From contig JACRIG010000017.1 of assembly GCA_016215715.1 (NCBI GenBank), forward strand, positions 1 through 22,049: 22,049 bases of DNA. The letters run 5' to 3'. The position numbers were made by a program, and so were the translations under genes. The DNA comes from Candidatus Peregrinibacteria bacterium. GTDB lineage: Bacteria; Patescibacteriota; Gracilibacteria; Peribacterales; Peribacteraceae. Positions 14,961 to 21,642 of the stretch are shown here, one piece after another. Position 1 is the first letter of the stretch. Every line of letters starts with the position of its first letter. Below the pieces are notes generated by a model, which worked only from the letters and a program-made list of their open reading frames with translations, was not told the DNA's origin and did no database searches.

Positions 14961-15125
14961 CCCCTCTCCCCGCGCTCGTTCTCCTTCTCCCATTGGGAGA
15001 AGGTTGGGATGAGGGGAGTGGGCGTCGGAGGGAAGTTTGTGCCACGCAAGCACCACTTCATCGTTCTTGCGGCATCTGCCGAGCCGTGGCCCCTCTCCCT
15101 AACCCTCTCCCTCGGGGAGAGGGAA
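14961..15125 (+). repeat. Composite palindromic intergenic repeat, copy 2
   Basis: Similarity to copy 3 begins near 14961 (CTCCCCGCG...GTTCTCC). Module A proper is 14982-15034, with the 10-1-10 palindrome and then GGTTGGGATGAGGGGAGTGG and GCGTCGGAGGG. About 55 variable bases follow, then module B at 15090-15125, with CCCCTCTCCCTAA and the hairpin CCCTCTCCCTCGGGGAGAGGG taken as two arms. It fills the 205-base gap between convergent rRNA methyltransferase and mscL, where no gene is seen. Confidence 0.85.
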
Positions 15126-15145
15126 CACGAATCGCGGAGAAGAGG

Positions 15146-15514
15146 TTACTTTTTCAGTAAATCCCGTATCTCCCTCAGCAACTTCACCTCCTCCGGCGGC
15201 GCAGCCGGTGCATCAGCCTCCGGATGCTTCTTCTTGAAGCGCTGGATCTGCTGAATTACGATAAAGATGGAAAAGGCAACAATCAGGAAATCGATGATCG
15301 CCTGAATAAATTTCCCGTAGCTGATCGACGCATCGCCGACGTGGAGCGCGAGTCCTGTGAAATCGATACTGCCGAGGACGATGCCGAACGCCGGCATGAT
15401 GATGTCGCTGACAAGCGAACTGACGATCTTCCCGAACGCTCCGCCAATGATGACACCCACCGCGAGGTCAATCACGTTACCGCGCATCGCGAAGGCTTTG
15501 AATTCTTTGAGCAT
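15146..15514 (-). CDS. mscL: Large-conductance mechanosensitive channel
   Basis: A 122-aa protein from the ATG at 15514. The N-terminus MLKEFKAFAMRGNVIDLAVG and the TM1 segment IIGGAFGKIVSSLVSDIIMP are classic MscL. TM2 is AIIDFLIVAFSIFIVIQQIQ, and the protein ends in a cytoplasmic helix LLREIRDLLKK. It forms a homo-oligomeric pore that opens under membrane tension to release solutes in osmotic downshock. The gene lies 20 nt after the GIY-YIG stop on the same strand, so the two are probably co-transcribed. A frame extension upstream overlaps the GIY-YIG gene and is not supported. Confidence 0.95.
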   Translation of the reverse strand: MLKEFKAFAMRGNVIDLAVGVIIGGAFGKIVSSLVSDIIMPAFGIVLGSIDFTGLALHVGDASISYGKFIQAIIDFLIVAFSIFIVIQQIQRFKKKHPEADAPAAPPEEVKLLREIRDLLKK

Positions 15515-15534
15515 GGAAAGGTGGGAAAGAAACC

Positions 15535-15786
15535 CTACAATGATACACCGGCGATCAACCCCTCTTTCCGCTCCCTGCTCCATGTCTTAATCAGTGCTTC
15601 GCGTTTCCGCGCTTCGGAAAGCGTACTGAATTCCTCATGATAGATAATTATCACCGGCCGGCGGGAGCGCGTGTACTTCGCTCCCCTACCGTCATTATGC
15701 CTCGCTTCGCGCGCGGCGAGATCGACGCACGTCCCCGCGTAGAGCGAACCATCCGAGCAGCGTGCTATATAGAAGAAGTGCGGCAC
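15535..15786 (-). CDS. GIY-YIG nuclease family protein (UPF0213/YhbQ-like), GTG start
   Basis: An 83-aa protein with a GTG start at 15786, selected because TATACT ends exactly 6 nt before it; an ATG-initiated frame upstream (to 15861) would include the promoter. Family features: PHFFYIARCSDGSLYAGTCV (the GIY and YIG strands in variant form, FYI and YAG), an Arg-bearing helix AAREARHN, GAKYTRSRRPV, and the catalytic-Glu helix SEARKREALIKTWSRERK. Single-domain members of this kind are small DNA nucleases or repair-related proteins of unclear role. It is followed by mscL in a probable operon. Confidence 0.88.
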   Translation of the reverse strand: MPHFFYIARCSDGSLYAGTCVDLAAREARHNDGRGAKYTRSRRPVIIIYHEEFSTLSEARKREALIKTWSRERKEGLIAGVSL

Positions 15787-15799
15787 GGGAAAAGTATAG
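15787..15799 (-). promoter_or_regulatory. -10 with leaderless spacing for the GIY-YIG gene
   Basis: On the minus strand TATACT (15793-15798) is followed by TTTCCC and then GTG. The 14-mer GCTATACTTTTCCC is shared exactly with the promoter at 9562-9575. An AT-rich TTTTGA at 15815-15820 could act as a weak -35. Confidence 0.6.
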
Positions 15800-15827
15800 C
15801 TTGCATGTGATTCATCAAAAGGGAACA

Positions 15828-16277
15828 ATGAATCCACCCCGCATGCGCCGATTCCCCGCATCCCTCTGGTTTGCTTTCCTCATATGCCTCGTGCTCGCGG
15901 GTGTCACGGCGGCTGCGTTTGCGATGCTGAAACCGGTTGCGGAGAGAACCGGAGACTTCACTCTGGTCCTGCAATACGCGCCCTATGCACTCGGACCGCT
16001 GGCGGGACTGCTTTCCTTCATCGCCATCTGCATCCTGAATGGCATTCGCCGGCTCTTCCGTCTGCGGATGATTCCTTACCTCCATCCGGTGATCGTGCTC
16101 GCAGGCATTGTTCCATGGCTGATATTCAGCTGGGTACTCCTCGATGACCCGCGGTATACACCGGTTGCAGGCGTCATCATGGATTTCTTCGCACGTCCGC
16201 TGCTGTGGGGTTCGCTCACAGCCTTCCTGCTGACGATTCTTCTTTCGATTCCGCTTTTCCTTCCCACAAAGAAATGA
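15828..16277 (+). CDS. Four-helix integral membrane protein, unknown function
   Basis: A 149-aa protein, not recognised. The start at 15828 (MNPPRMRRFPASLWF) has a good Shine-Dalgarno, AAAAGGGAA, just upstream, unusual in this window. Four hydrophobic helices are visible: LWFAFLICLVLAGVTAAAFA, YALGPLAGLLSFIAICIL, VIVLAGIVPWLIFSWVLL, and LWGSLTAFLLTILLSIPLFL. Its TGA stop overlaps the ATG of the following lipoprotein gene (ATGA), which implies translational coupling and perhaps a shared complex at the membrane. Confidence 0.7.
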   Translation: MNPPRMRRFPASLWFAFLICLVLAGVTAAAFAMLKPVAERTGDFTLVLQYAPYALGPLAGLLSFIAICILNGIRRLFRLRMIPYLHPVIVLAGIVPWLIFSWVLLDDPRYTPVAGVIMDFFARPLLWGSLTAFLLTILLSIPLFLPTKK

Positions 16278-17665
16278 TGATTGCTCGCAACGCCCGCAGC
16301 CGGGGACGGCTGCTGCTGGGTAGGGGGAAAAATACAATGCTGCTTGGATTGCTTCTTCCTGCTTCATTGCTCCTCACCGGCTGTCTGGGTACCCTCATGG
16401 GTGCCCTCTGCGAAGTAAGTCCGGACAGCGATCACTGCTATCAGGCATCCGCGGTGCAGGAAGGAAACGACGACAACTGCGACAAAGTATCCGGGAAGGA
16501 TTTCGGCGGATACAGCAATCCACCGAAGGACAAGTGTCACCTGCTCATCGCTGAAAACACAGGCGACGCCTCCACCTGCAGCAAGATCGAAGGCGGGATG
16601 ATGAGCTACACCGAAGAGGAGTGTCTCGCGGCAGCGTTCAAAAATCACACGGTCGAGGACTGCAAAACGGCCGAGGATGAAATGGCCTGCCGGTCTGCGT
16701 GGGGAAAGAACGGCAAGGGCTGCGGCGACGGATACGTCTACGATAAGAGCAAAGGAGGTTGTGACGTGAAAAAGGAGGAGCCCGAGCCGACGGAGAATCC
16801 ATTTGATAACGACAAAGTGAAGGAGGACCTGAAAACCATCGGGGACGCAGGCAAGAGCGGCTACATGCAGCTGCTCGACTGGGATATTGAGCATGAGAAG
16901 GACCCGGATCGTCTGGCAGGACTTCAGAAATACAAGGAATTCCTCGAAGGAGCGGGTGAGAAGCTCGAGGAAGTGACGACGACCTTCGAGAAATTGCAGG
17001 ACCTGAAGAAAATTTTCATCGACAGTTACGATCCCAAAGATTCCATCGAGAACATGTCGGCAAGTTCCATCCTTGCCCCCGGTTTCTTTGACAGATTAAA
17101 GGATAAACTGACCGGCGGGAGCGAACCCGACAACGCTTCGAGGGCCGAGGACGCGCTGACCGTATACGAAAAAATGCTCGAGCGTCAGAAGGACAATGAT
17201 TTCCTTCAGCAGTCGCGGCTCAGTAGAGTCGGTGACACGATCATCTCCACCGCGAAGGACAAAGCGACGGAGAAATTGAAGGAATCGGCAGAGGAGCTTG
17301 CGAAGGGCATCGCCGGTGACGCCTTCGCCGTTGTCGGCATCGTCGATCACGCTCTTTCCTCGTTCCAGGAGGAGGCGCAGAAGCAGATGTTCGTCGGTCT
17401 CGCGGCCGCCTACAACCGCCAGCGCGAGTCGATCGCGCAGAGCAATCCGAACTTATCGCCGGAGGAAATCCACAAACGCACCGTGCAAAACGTGAAGGAC
17501 AACCCCTACGAAGATGTCCCCAACAGCGGCTTTGTGAAGTACGGGAACATCATCGAAAACGGTGACTGCAGTACTGCGGGGAACAATCCCCTCTGCATCG
17601 ATAACCGTGTGTTCTGGACGGCGATGGATAAGACCTACGAATTTTCCCACCGCGCGAAGAAATAA
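16274..17665 (+). CDS. Cysteine-rich lipoprotein with long helical region
   Basis: A 463-aa protein from the ATG at 16274, which overlaps the preceding stop. The signal ends in SLLLTGC, acylated Cys at ~37; the long n-region is Arg-rich (ARNARSRGR), and the Met at 22 is an alternative start. The mature N-terminal ~120 residues hold ten further Cys in a loose repeat (DNCDKV, DKCHLLIAENTGDASTCSKI, EEECLAAAF, EDCKTAEDEMACR), which suggests a disulfide-stabilised extracytoplasmic domain. From ~150 a Lys/Glu-rich helical region follows (KLEEVTTTFEKLQDLKKIF, AKDKATEKLKESAEELAKG), likely coiled coil, then a C-terminal ~80 residues with two more Cys (NGDCSTAGNNPLCIDN). The family is not recognised. 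It may form a surface structure with the 4-TM protein encoded just before. Confidence 0.7.
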   Translation: MMIARNARSRGRLLLGRGKNTMLLGLLLPASLLLTGCLGTLMGALCEVSPDSDHCYQASAVQEGNDDNCDKVSGKDFGGYSNPPKDKCHLLIAENTGDASTCSKIEGGMMSYTEEECLAAAFKNHTVEDCKTAEDEMACRSAWGKNGKGCGDGYVYDKSKGGCDVKKEEPEPTENPFDNDKVKEDLKTIGDAGKSGYMQLLDWDIEHEKDPDRLAGLQKYKEFLEGAGEKLEEVTTTFEKLQDLKKIFIDSYDPKDSIENMSASSILAPGFFDRLKDKLTGGSEPDNASRAEDALTVYEKMLERQKDNDFLQQSRLSRVGDTIISTAKDKATEKLKESAEELAKGIAGDAFAVVGIVDHALSSFQEEAQKQMFVGLAAAYNRQRESIAQSNPNLSPEEIHKRTVQNVKDNPYEDVPNSGFVKYGNIIENGDCSTAGNNPLCIDNRVFWTAMDKTYEFSHRAKK

Positions 17666-17670
17666 TTGCG

Positions 17671-17748
17671 AGTTACGGGTTAAAAGTTACGGGTTACGCG
17701 TTACGGGAGAATTATCCCGTAACTTGTAACCTGCTAACCCGTAACCGT
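17671..17748. repeat. Degenerate GTTACGGGTTA word-repeat with hairpin
   Basis: Direct copies of GTTACGGG occur on the left and inverted copies of CCCGTAAC on the right. The core is a perfect stem GTTACGGGA (17700-17708), loop GAATTA, TCCCGTAAC (17715-17723). It lies between the lipoprotein stop and the DoxX promoter and probably ends the former transcript. A related CCCGTAACGGG palindrome occurs at 4790-4800. Confidence 0.75.
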
Positions 17749-17753
17749 TATGG

Positions 17754-17759
17754 TATACT
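17754..17759 (+). promoter_or_regulatory. -10 element upstream of the DoxX gene
   Basis: TATACT lies directly after the word-repeat. The two candidate starts (17785, 17803) lie 25 and 43 nt downstream, so this transcript would carry a short leader, unlike most neighbours. Confidence 0.4.
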
Positions 17760-17784
17760 GCACAGTGACCTTCCCCCTTCCCGC

Positions 17785-18153
17785 ATGTTTTTCTCCTCTG
17801 CCATGTCCTTCACCCTCGCGCTTCTCGCTCTGCGCCTCACCATCGGCGCCATTTTCCTGTACCACTGCCGCCCGAAATTTTCACAGAAGGGTTTCATGCA
17901 GTTCATCGGCGTCGCGGAGTTTGCAGGCGGGATGGCGATGATTCTCGGATTTTTGGTCCAGTTCGCGGCGCTGGGCCTTGGCATCATTATGCTCGGTGCC
18001 ATCTGGAAGAAAATCAATGAGTGGCACATGCCCTTCTCCGCGATGGATAAAACGGGGTGGGAATTCGATCTGATGATCCTCGCAGGCTGCACCGCACTGA
18101 TGCTCCTGGGCGGAGGCAGCATGAGCATCGACTGGATGGTGCTCGGGAGGTGA
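17785..18153 (+). CDS. DoxX family membrane protein
   Basis: A 122-aa membrane protein with four hydrophobic helices and DoxX landmarks: ALRLTIGAIFLYHCRPKFSQ, a helix FIGVAEFAGGMAMILGFLVQ with the conserved E-x-x-G-G, GLGIIMLGAIWKK, and a final helix with LMLLGGGSMSIDW. DoxX proteins are linked to membrane redox or thiol homeostasis in other bacteria. The role here is unknown. The start could equally be the Met at 17803 (MSFTLALLALRL), which looks more natural for the family. No operon partner is evident. Confidence 0.85.
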   Translation: MFFSSAMSFTLALLALRLTIGAIFLYHCRPKFSQKGFMQFIGVAEFAGGMAMILGFLVQFAALGLGIIMLGAIWKKINEWHMPFSAMDKTGWEFDLMILAGCTALMLLGGGSMSIDWMVLGR

Positions 18154-18289
18154 GCTACCCGCTCATGCAGACGAATCTACACATTAAACGCCCGTACATT
18201 TTGCTTGCGAAACCTCGGCGAAGCATTCTGCATGAATCTTCCTACTTGCATTCTCTGCATCACATGTAGATGCTATCTGCGAAGTCGGG

Positions 18290-18301
18290 TAAACTCGCCG
18301 C
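18290..18301 (+). promoter_or_regulatory. -10 with leaderless spacing for uppP
   Basis: TAAACT (18290-18295), then 6 nt (CGCCGC), then the ATG at 18302. The remaining intergenic stretch 18154-18289 shows no gene, repeat or clear -35. Confidence 0.55.
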
Positions 18302-19159
18302 ATGATTTCTCTCTATCAGGCGGTCGCTCTCGGGCTTTTGCAGGGCGTCACGGAGCTCTTCCCCATCTCGAGCCTCGGCCACAGCATCGTACTGCCTGAG
18401 ATGCTCGGGTGGCAGACGGGCCTGAATGATCACGCCTTCCTGATTTTTCTGGTCGGCACGCACTTTGCAACCGCGACCGTGCTCTTCTTCTATTTTCTCG
18501 ATGACTGGATAAAAATCATCAAAGGAATTTTTCGCACCCTCGTGCGCTGTGACTTCAGCGAGCGTGATCCGCTGGGCAAGCTCGGCTGGCTGCTCGTCGC
18601 CGGCACCGTTCCGGCAGGTCTCCTCGGGCTTGTGTTTCAGGAAGAGCTGCGCGGCCTCTTTGCTTCGCCACGGTCAGCCGCGTTTTTTCTTTTCCTCAAT
18701 GGGTTGCTCCTCTTCGGTGCCGAATGGCTGCGCCGCAGGAGAGTCATCAACACCATTCATGATCCGGATGCGCGCCTCGCGAAACTCACTTTCCGTCAGG
18801 CCATCGTCGTCGGCACCGTGCAGGCCCTCGCGCTCTTCCCCGGCCTCTCGCGTTCGGGTGCCAGTATGGGCGGAGGGCTTCTGGTCGGCCTCAGCCACGA
18901 GGACGCCGCGCGCTACTCCTTCCTGCTCGCCACCCCGATCATCGGGGCTGCGGCATTACTGAAGCTTCCGCATCTCTTTCTCGCCGAAAATCAGGCATTG
19001 CTGCTCCCGACGTTCATCGGCGCAGTTTCTGCGGGCGTCACGGCATGGTTTACCGTCCGTTTTCTCATGAAATACTTTCATACCAACACACTCACGCCCT
19101 TCGCGGTCTACTGCACCGCCATCGGCCTCATTCTCTCGGGAATATTTCAGACCATGTGA
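18302..19159 (+). CDS. uppP: Undecaprenyl-diphosphate phosphatase (UppP/BacA)
   Basis: A 285-aa polytopic membrane enzyme that dephosphorylates undecaprenyl diphosphate, recycling the lipid carrier for peptidoglycan and other wall polymers. Motif 1 is AVALGLLQGVTELFPISSLG followed by HS, with the catalytic Glu and the SSxGH signature (Leu in place of the usual Ser). Motif 2 is FPGLSRSGASMGGGLLVGLS (PGxSRSG). The length is normal for the family. The gene is convergent with the ZIP gene, whose stop lies 6 bp away, leaving no room for an independent terminator. Confidence 0.96.
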   Translation: MISLYQAVALGLLQGVTELFPISSLGHSIVLPEMLGWQTGLNDHAFLIFLVGTHFATATVLFFYFLDDWIKIIKGIFRTLVRCDFSERDPLGKLGWLLVAGTVPAGLLGLVFQEELRGLFASPRSAAFFLFLNGLLLFGAEWLRRRRVINTIHDPDARLAKLTFRQAIVVGTVQALALFPGLSRSGASMGGGLLVGLSHEDAARYSFLLATPIIGAAALLKLPHLFLAENQALLLPTFIGAVSAGVTAWFTVRFLMKYFHTNTLTPFAVYCTAIGLILSGIFQTM

Positions 19160-19165
19160 TCCACG

Positions 19166-19915
19166 TTACTCGAAGATGATAATCAGATACATAAACCCCA
19201 TCCCCACGATCATCGCGATAAGCTGCCAGAAACCCTGATGGATCTTCGTGTGCTTGTGGAGCTCGGGGATCAGGTCGGACCCCGCAATGTAGAGCAGATT
19301 CCCCGCCGCAAACGGGAGAAGATAGAGCGTCAGTGATCCGAGAGAACGGCTGAGCCACAGAACGAGCGCCGCTCCCAGAATGCCCGTGCTCGCTGAGAGC
19401 AGATTGAGCAGAAGCGCTTTCTTCTTCGGGAAACCGCTGTGGAGCAGCACGGCAAAATTGCCGATCTCGTGCGGAATTTCATGAAAGACAACGGCGAGCG
19501 TCGTCGCAATGCCGATGGGAATACTCGTCAGAAAGCCCGCGGCAATCACAAGTCCGTCGATGAAATTATGCAGGCTCTCCCCCGTGAGACTCATGATGCC
19601 CACCGCATGATGATGACCGTGATCCTCCTCCGGCAGCATGTGACAGTGCCGCCAGTGGACGAATTTTTCCACAGTGAAGGAGAAGAGAATACCGAGCAGA
19701 ACAATGAGCAATCCTGTTGAGAAAAAATCTGCGTCTTCCGCCATATCCGGCAGGATGTGGATGAAGACGTCACCGAGGAGCGCACCGGTCGAAAAGCTCA
19801 CGACATAGAGCAGAATCGAACGGATGAAACGTTCGTCAACCAGGAAAAAAAGAATGCCGAGGAGCGAGAGGAGGCTGACGCCGATGACGCTGCCGAGTGC
19901 GTAGAGAGTAATCAT
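19166..19915 (-). CDS. ZIP family metal transporter
   Basis: A 249-aa protein with about eight membrane helices, start chosen at 19915 (MITLYALGSVIGVSLLS). The two metal-binding helices are clear: SLHNFIDGLVIAAGF (HNxxD) and VVFHEIPHEIGNFAVLL (HExPHExGN). A His-rich cytoplasmic loop lies between TM3 and TM4 (HWRHCHMLPEEDHGHHHAVG), and TM7 has AAGNLLYIAGSDLIPELHKH. It imports zinc or a related divalent metal. It starts 26 nt after a Fur-family regulator on the same strand, so it is probably regulated by that gene's product through a shared promoter. Confidence 0.93.
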   Translation of the reverse strand: MITLYALGSVIGVSLLSLLGILFFLVDERFIRSILLYVVSFSTGALLGDVFIHILPDMAEDADFFSTGLLIVLLGILFSFTVEKFVHWRHCHMLPEEDHGHHHAVGIMSLTGESLHNFIDGLVIAAGFLTSIPIGIATTLAVVFHEIPHEIGNFAVLLHSGFPKKKALLLNLLSASTGILGAALVLWLSRSLGSLTLYLLPFAAGNLLYIAGSDLIPELHKHTKIHQGFWQLIAMIVGMGFMYLIIIFE

Positions 19916-19941
19916 ATGAATGATGAATAAAGAATCAGGAA

Positions 19942-20361
19942 TTAAGTAGTGCAGGAAGCGCACGTCCCGACGATCTCACTCACATGCTCATGGGGCTTAA
20001 ATTTCGCCGAGCGTGCGATCTGATCTTCGATGGTACAGAGGCGTTCATCGGCAAACTCATCGATCCTTCCGCAGGTGTGACAGTGCAGAAAACCGTGATG
20101 ACCTTTTTCAGCCGGAATCGAGCAGAGCGAGTAGCGGCCGTCGCAGGGGTGACGGTGGACGATGCCGTGTTCCTCGAGCGCTTTGAGCACACGGTAAATC
20201 GTCACGGCATGCATTTTTTCTCCGTGTTTCGCCATTTTTTTCTGCAGATCATACGGCGCGATGGCCCCGCAGATCCGCCGAAGTGCGCCCATAACCATCT
20301 TCCGCGGGCCGGTTTGCTTCAACCCCCTGCTCTGCAGCATCGATTGATCCTGATCGTTCAT
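19942..20361 (-). CDS. Fur family transcriptional regulator (probably Zur-like)
   Basis: A 139-aa protein. The N-terminal winged helix has LKQTGPRKMVMGALRRI, APYDLQKKMAKHGEKMHAVT, IYRVLKALEEHGIVHR. The C-terminal dimerisation/metal domain has GHHGFLHCHTCGRIDEF and ends with VGTCASC, giving two CxxC structural-zinc motifs and the HHxFxHC sensor helix. The linked ZIP transporter suggests a zinc response, although iron cannot be excluded. A -10 element lies 6 nt before the ATG, and a palindrome fills the -35/-10 spacer, so self-repression with the transporter is likely. Confidence 0.92.
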   Translation of the reverse strand: MNDQDQSMLQSRGLKQTGPRKMVMGALRRICGAIAPYDLQKKMAKHGEKMHAVTIYRVLKALEEHGIVHRHPCDGRYSLCSIPAEKGHHGFLHCHTCGRIDEFADERLCTIEDQIARSAKFKPHEHVSEIVGTCASCTT

Positions 20362-20396
20362 ACCCCCATCTTAATGCAACTTTATTGCATTTGCAA
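20362..20396 (-). promoter_or_regulatory. Fur/Zur-ZIP operon promoter with palindromic operator
   Basis: Minus strand: -35 TTGCAA (20391-20396), 17-nt spacer, -10 TAAGAT (20368-20373), then 6 nt (GGGGGT) and the ATG at 20361. A perfect 7-5-7 inverted repeat, AATGCAA...TTGCATT (20373-20391), spans the spacer between the two elements, so a bound repressor would block polymerase. It is the strongest operator candidate in the window. Confidence 0.7.
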
Positions 20397-20419
20397 GCTT
20401 AAAAACAATTCTAATCCCG

Positions 20420-20496
20420 CCTTCCCCGCGTCCGTTCTCCTTCTCCTTCTCCCATTGGGAGAAGGTTGGGATGAGGGGAGTGGACGGGGAGAGGGA
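20420..20496 (+). repeat. Composite intergenic repeat, copy 3, internally deleted
   Basis: It begins CTTCCCCGCGTCCGTTCTCC, as upstream of copy 2, then module A with the same 10-1-10 palindrome and GTTGGGATGAGGGGAGTGG, then jumps straight to CGGGGAGAGGGAA, the distal arm of module B. The variable middle and the first half of B are missing. It sits between the regulator operon and the DUF4389 gene. Confidence 0.8.
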
Positions 20497-20539
20497 AAAC
20501 AAAATAGGTAGAGGGAGGACGATGCTGCTTCGGCGTTTG

Positions 20540-20821
20540 TTAATCCTCAATAAACTTCGGCCGTCCGTTGCTGAGGTACTTGAAGTACGTCTGCCACTTG
20601 ATGCAATGGCGGTAGAAGTGCATCTCCATGTCCCAGAAAGCGCGGTGCCTTTTCCCGAGGAAGAGCATGTACCAGAAGTGGAGGAAGCAGATGACCGCGA
20701 TGAAGACCGACCACACGATCATCACCCAGATTTCAATGAAGAGCCACAGGAAGCGGAACACGAACCAGCGTGAAATGCGTTTTTCAAATTTGACAGAATA
20801 CGTGACATCGGACGGTGCCAT
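20540..20821 (-). CDS. DUF4389-like small membrane protein
   Basis: A 93-aa protein from the ATG at 20821 (MAPSDVTYSVKFEKRISRW). Two hydrophobic segments, FRFLWLFIEIWVMIVWSVFI and AVICFLHFWYMLFLGK, are followed by RHRAFWDMEMHFYRHCIKWQ and TYFKYLSNGRPKF, the arrangement of the DUF4389 family: helix pair, a (K/R)RxxxxF/WD motif, and an aromatic helix ending in a Pro-x-F. No function is known for the family. An extended -10 (TGTATAGT) and a GATACT lie upstream at 20830-20855. The frame extends further upstream into the neighbouring gene, which is unlikely to be coding. Confidence 0.7.
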   Translation of the reverse strand: MAPSDVTYSVKFEKRISRWFVFRFLWLFIEIWVMIVWSVFIAVICFLHFWYMLFLGKRHRAFWDMEMHFYRHCIKWQTYFKYLSNGRPKFIED

Positions 20822-20865
20822 GAAACGGGGGGGGAAAGTATCCTCACTATACACCTGCAACGTAC

Positions 20866-21486
20866 CTACGCATCTTCGTACGCCTCCAGCGCTCCCTTGT
20901 GTGTCCCGAGCGGGACGAACGAGACAGCGGGCCAGCGCTTCTTTGCGTTTTCCAGCAGGCGCCCCCCTGTAATCCATTCACCACGAAAGAATGGATGTGC
21001 AGCGGGCGTGTAGTCAAGAAGCACCTCTGCTATTTTTGCCCCCGTCAAAGCAGCAAAGTTGGTCACAACGTGCGGGACACATCTCCCCTGCATCTCACCC
21101 ACGCCTCTGATAGTTGTCCGGGAATTGATGCTGTACCCGCCCGCTTCGAGAGCCGTCCTCGCCTGTTCAAGATAATCCATACATCGCACAAGATCGACCT
21201 TCTCTGCGCCGTGGATCTGCGCGCACTTTCTTCCGAGTATCAGCTGAAGTCGATCGACCATCGTCACAGGCATATATTCGCGATCGCAGCGATCAGCGCG
21301 TGCCTGTGCGATCTGCTCCGTCGTCAGATACATCAGAACAAGCAGAGCCCGATGTTTCGCATGCCGCAATTTTTTCAGTCTTCCTTCGATCAGGCGCAGA
21401 GTCACCAGTTCCTGCGGATCGACGGGAAGTGACTGAATCAAATATCCCGGATGGACGAGCACTGTCAGTTCTTTGAGTTGGTGCAT
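20866..21486 (-). CDS. Hypothetical soluble protein, 206 aa
   Basis: Not recognised. No signal peptide or membrane helix. The N-terminal half has KELTVLVHPGYLIQSLPVDP and a basic helix RLIEGRLKKLRHAKHRALLV followed by LMYLTTEQI, resembling an alpha/beta Rossmann-like core. The C-terminal half has NSRTTIRGVGEMQGRCVPHV, ALTGAKIAEVLLDYTPAAHP, and PLGTHKGALEAYEDA. Three of the Cys lie in CDREYMP, RKCAQIHG and GRCVPHV. The gene has the best consensus promoter in the window and is divergent from the TrmB regulator, which may control it. DUF4389 lies 44 bp downstream on the same strand. Confidence 0.7.
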   Translation of the reverse strand: MHQLKELTVLVHPGYLIQSLPVDPQELVTLRLIEGRLKKLRHAKHRALLVLMYLTTEQIAQARADRCDREYMPVTMVDRLQLILGRKCAQIHGAEKVDLVRCMDYLEQARTALEAGGYSINSRTTIRGVGEMQGRCVPHVVTNFAALTGAKIAEVLLDYTPAAHPFFRGEWITGGRLLENAKKRWPAVSFVPLGTHKGALEAYEDA

Positions 21487-21522
21487 TGGAAAAAACTATA
21501 TCATTTTATTGATTTATGTCAA
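21487..21522 (-). promoter_or_regulatory. Near-consensus promoter of the 206-aa gene
   Basis: Minus strand: TTGACA (21517-21522), 16-nt spacer, TATAGT (21495-21500), then 8 nt to the ATG at 21486. The -35 is a perfect consensus. Transcription should start within one or two bases of the ATG, giving an essentially leaderless mRNA. Confidence 0.75.
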
Positions 21523-21589
21523 TCTTATGATTTTGGCCAGATTCTGCAGAAATTATCACCCACAAAAAAAGACTATCAATCGAATTCTA

Positions 21590-21618
21590 TTGACGATCAG
21601 TTTTCGTCAGTATATGAT
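21590..21618 (+). promoter_or_regulatory. Promoter and possible operator of the TrmB-family regulator
   Basis: TTGACG (21590-21595), 17-nt spacer, TATGAT (21613-21618). The inverted repeat TGACGA...TCGTCA (21591-21596 and 21604-21609, 7-nt gap) overlaps the -35 and spacer and could be an autoregulatory site. Unlike most genes here, a leader of ~18 nt and a Shine-Dalgarno (AAAGGA, 21632-21637) precede the ATG at 21643. Confidence 0.65.
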
Positions 21619-21642
21619 TAAGCGCTGTTCCAAAGGACAAGC

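Noticed and set aside
15765..16367. 200-codon minus-strand frame
   Set aside because: It is antisense to the 4-TM gene, whose sense translation has four clean hydrophobic helices and a Shine-Dalgarno.
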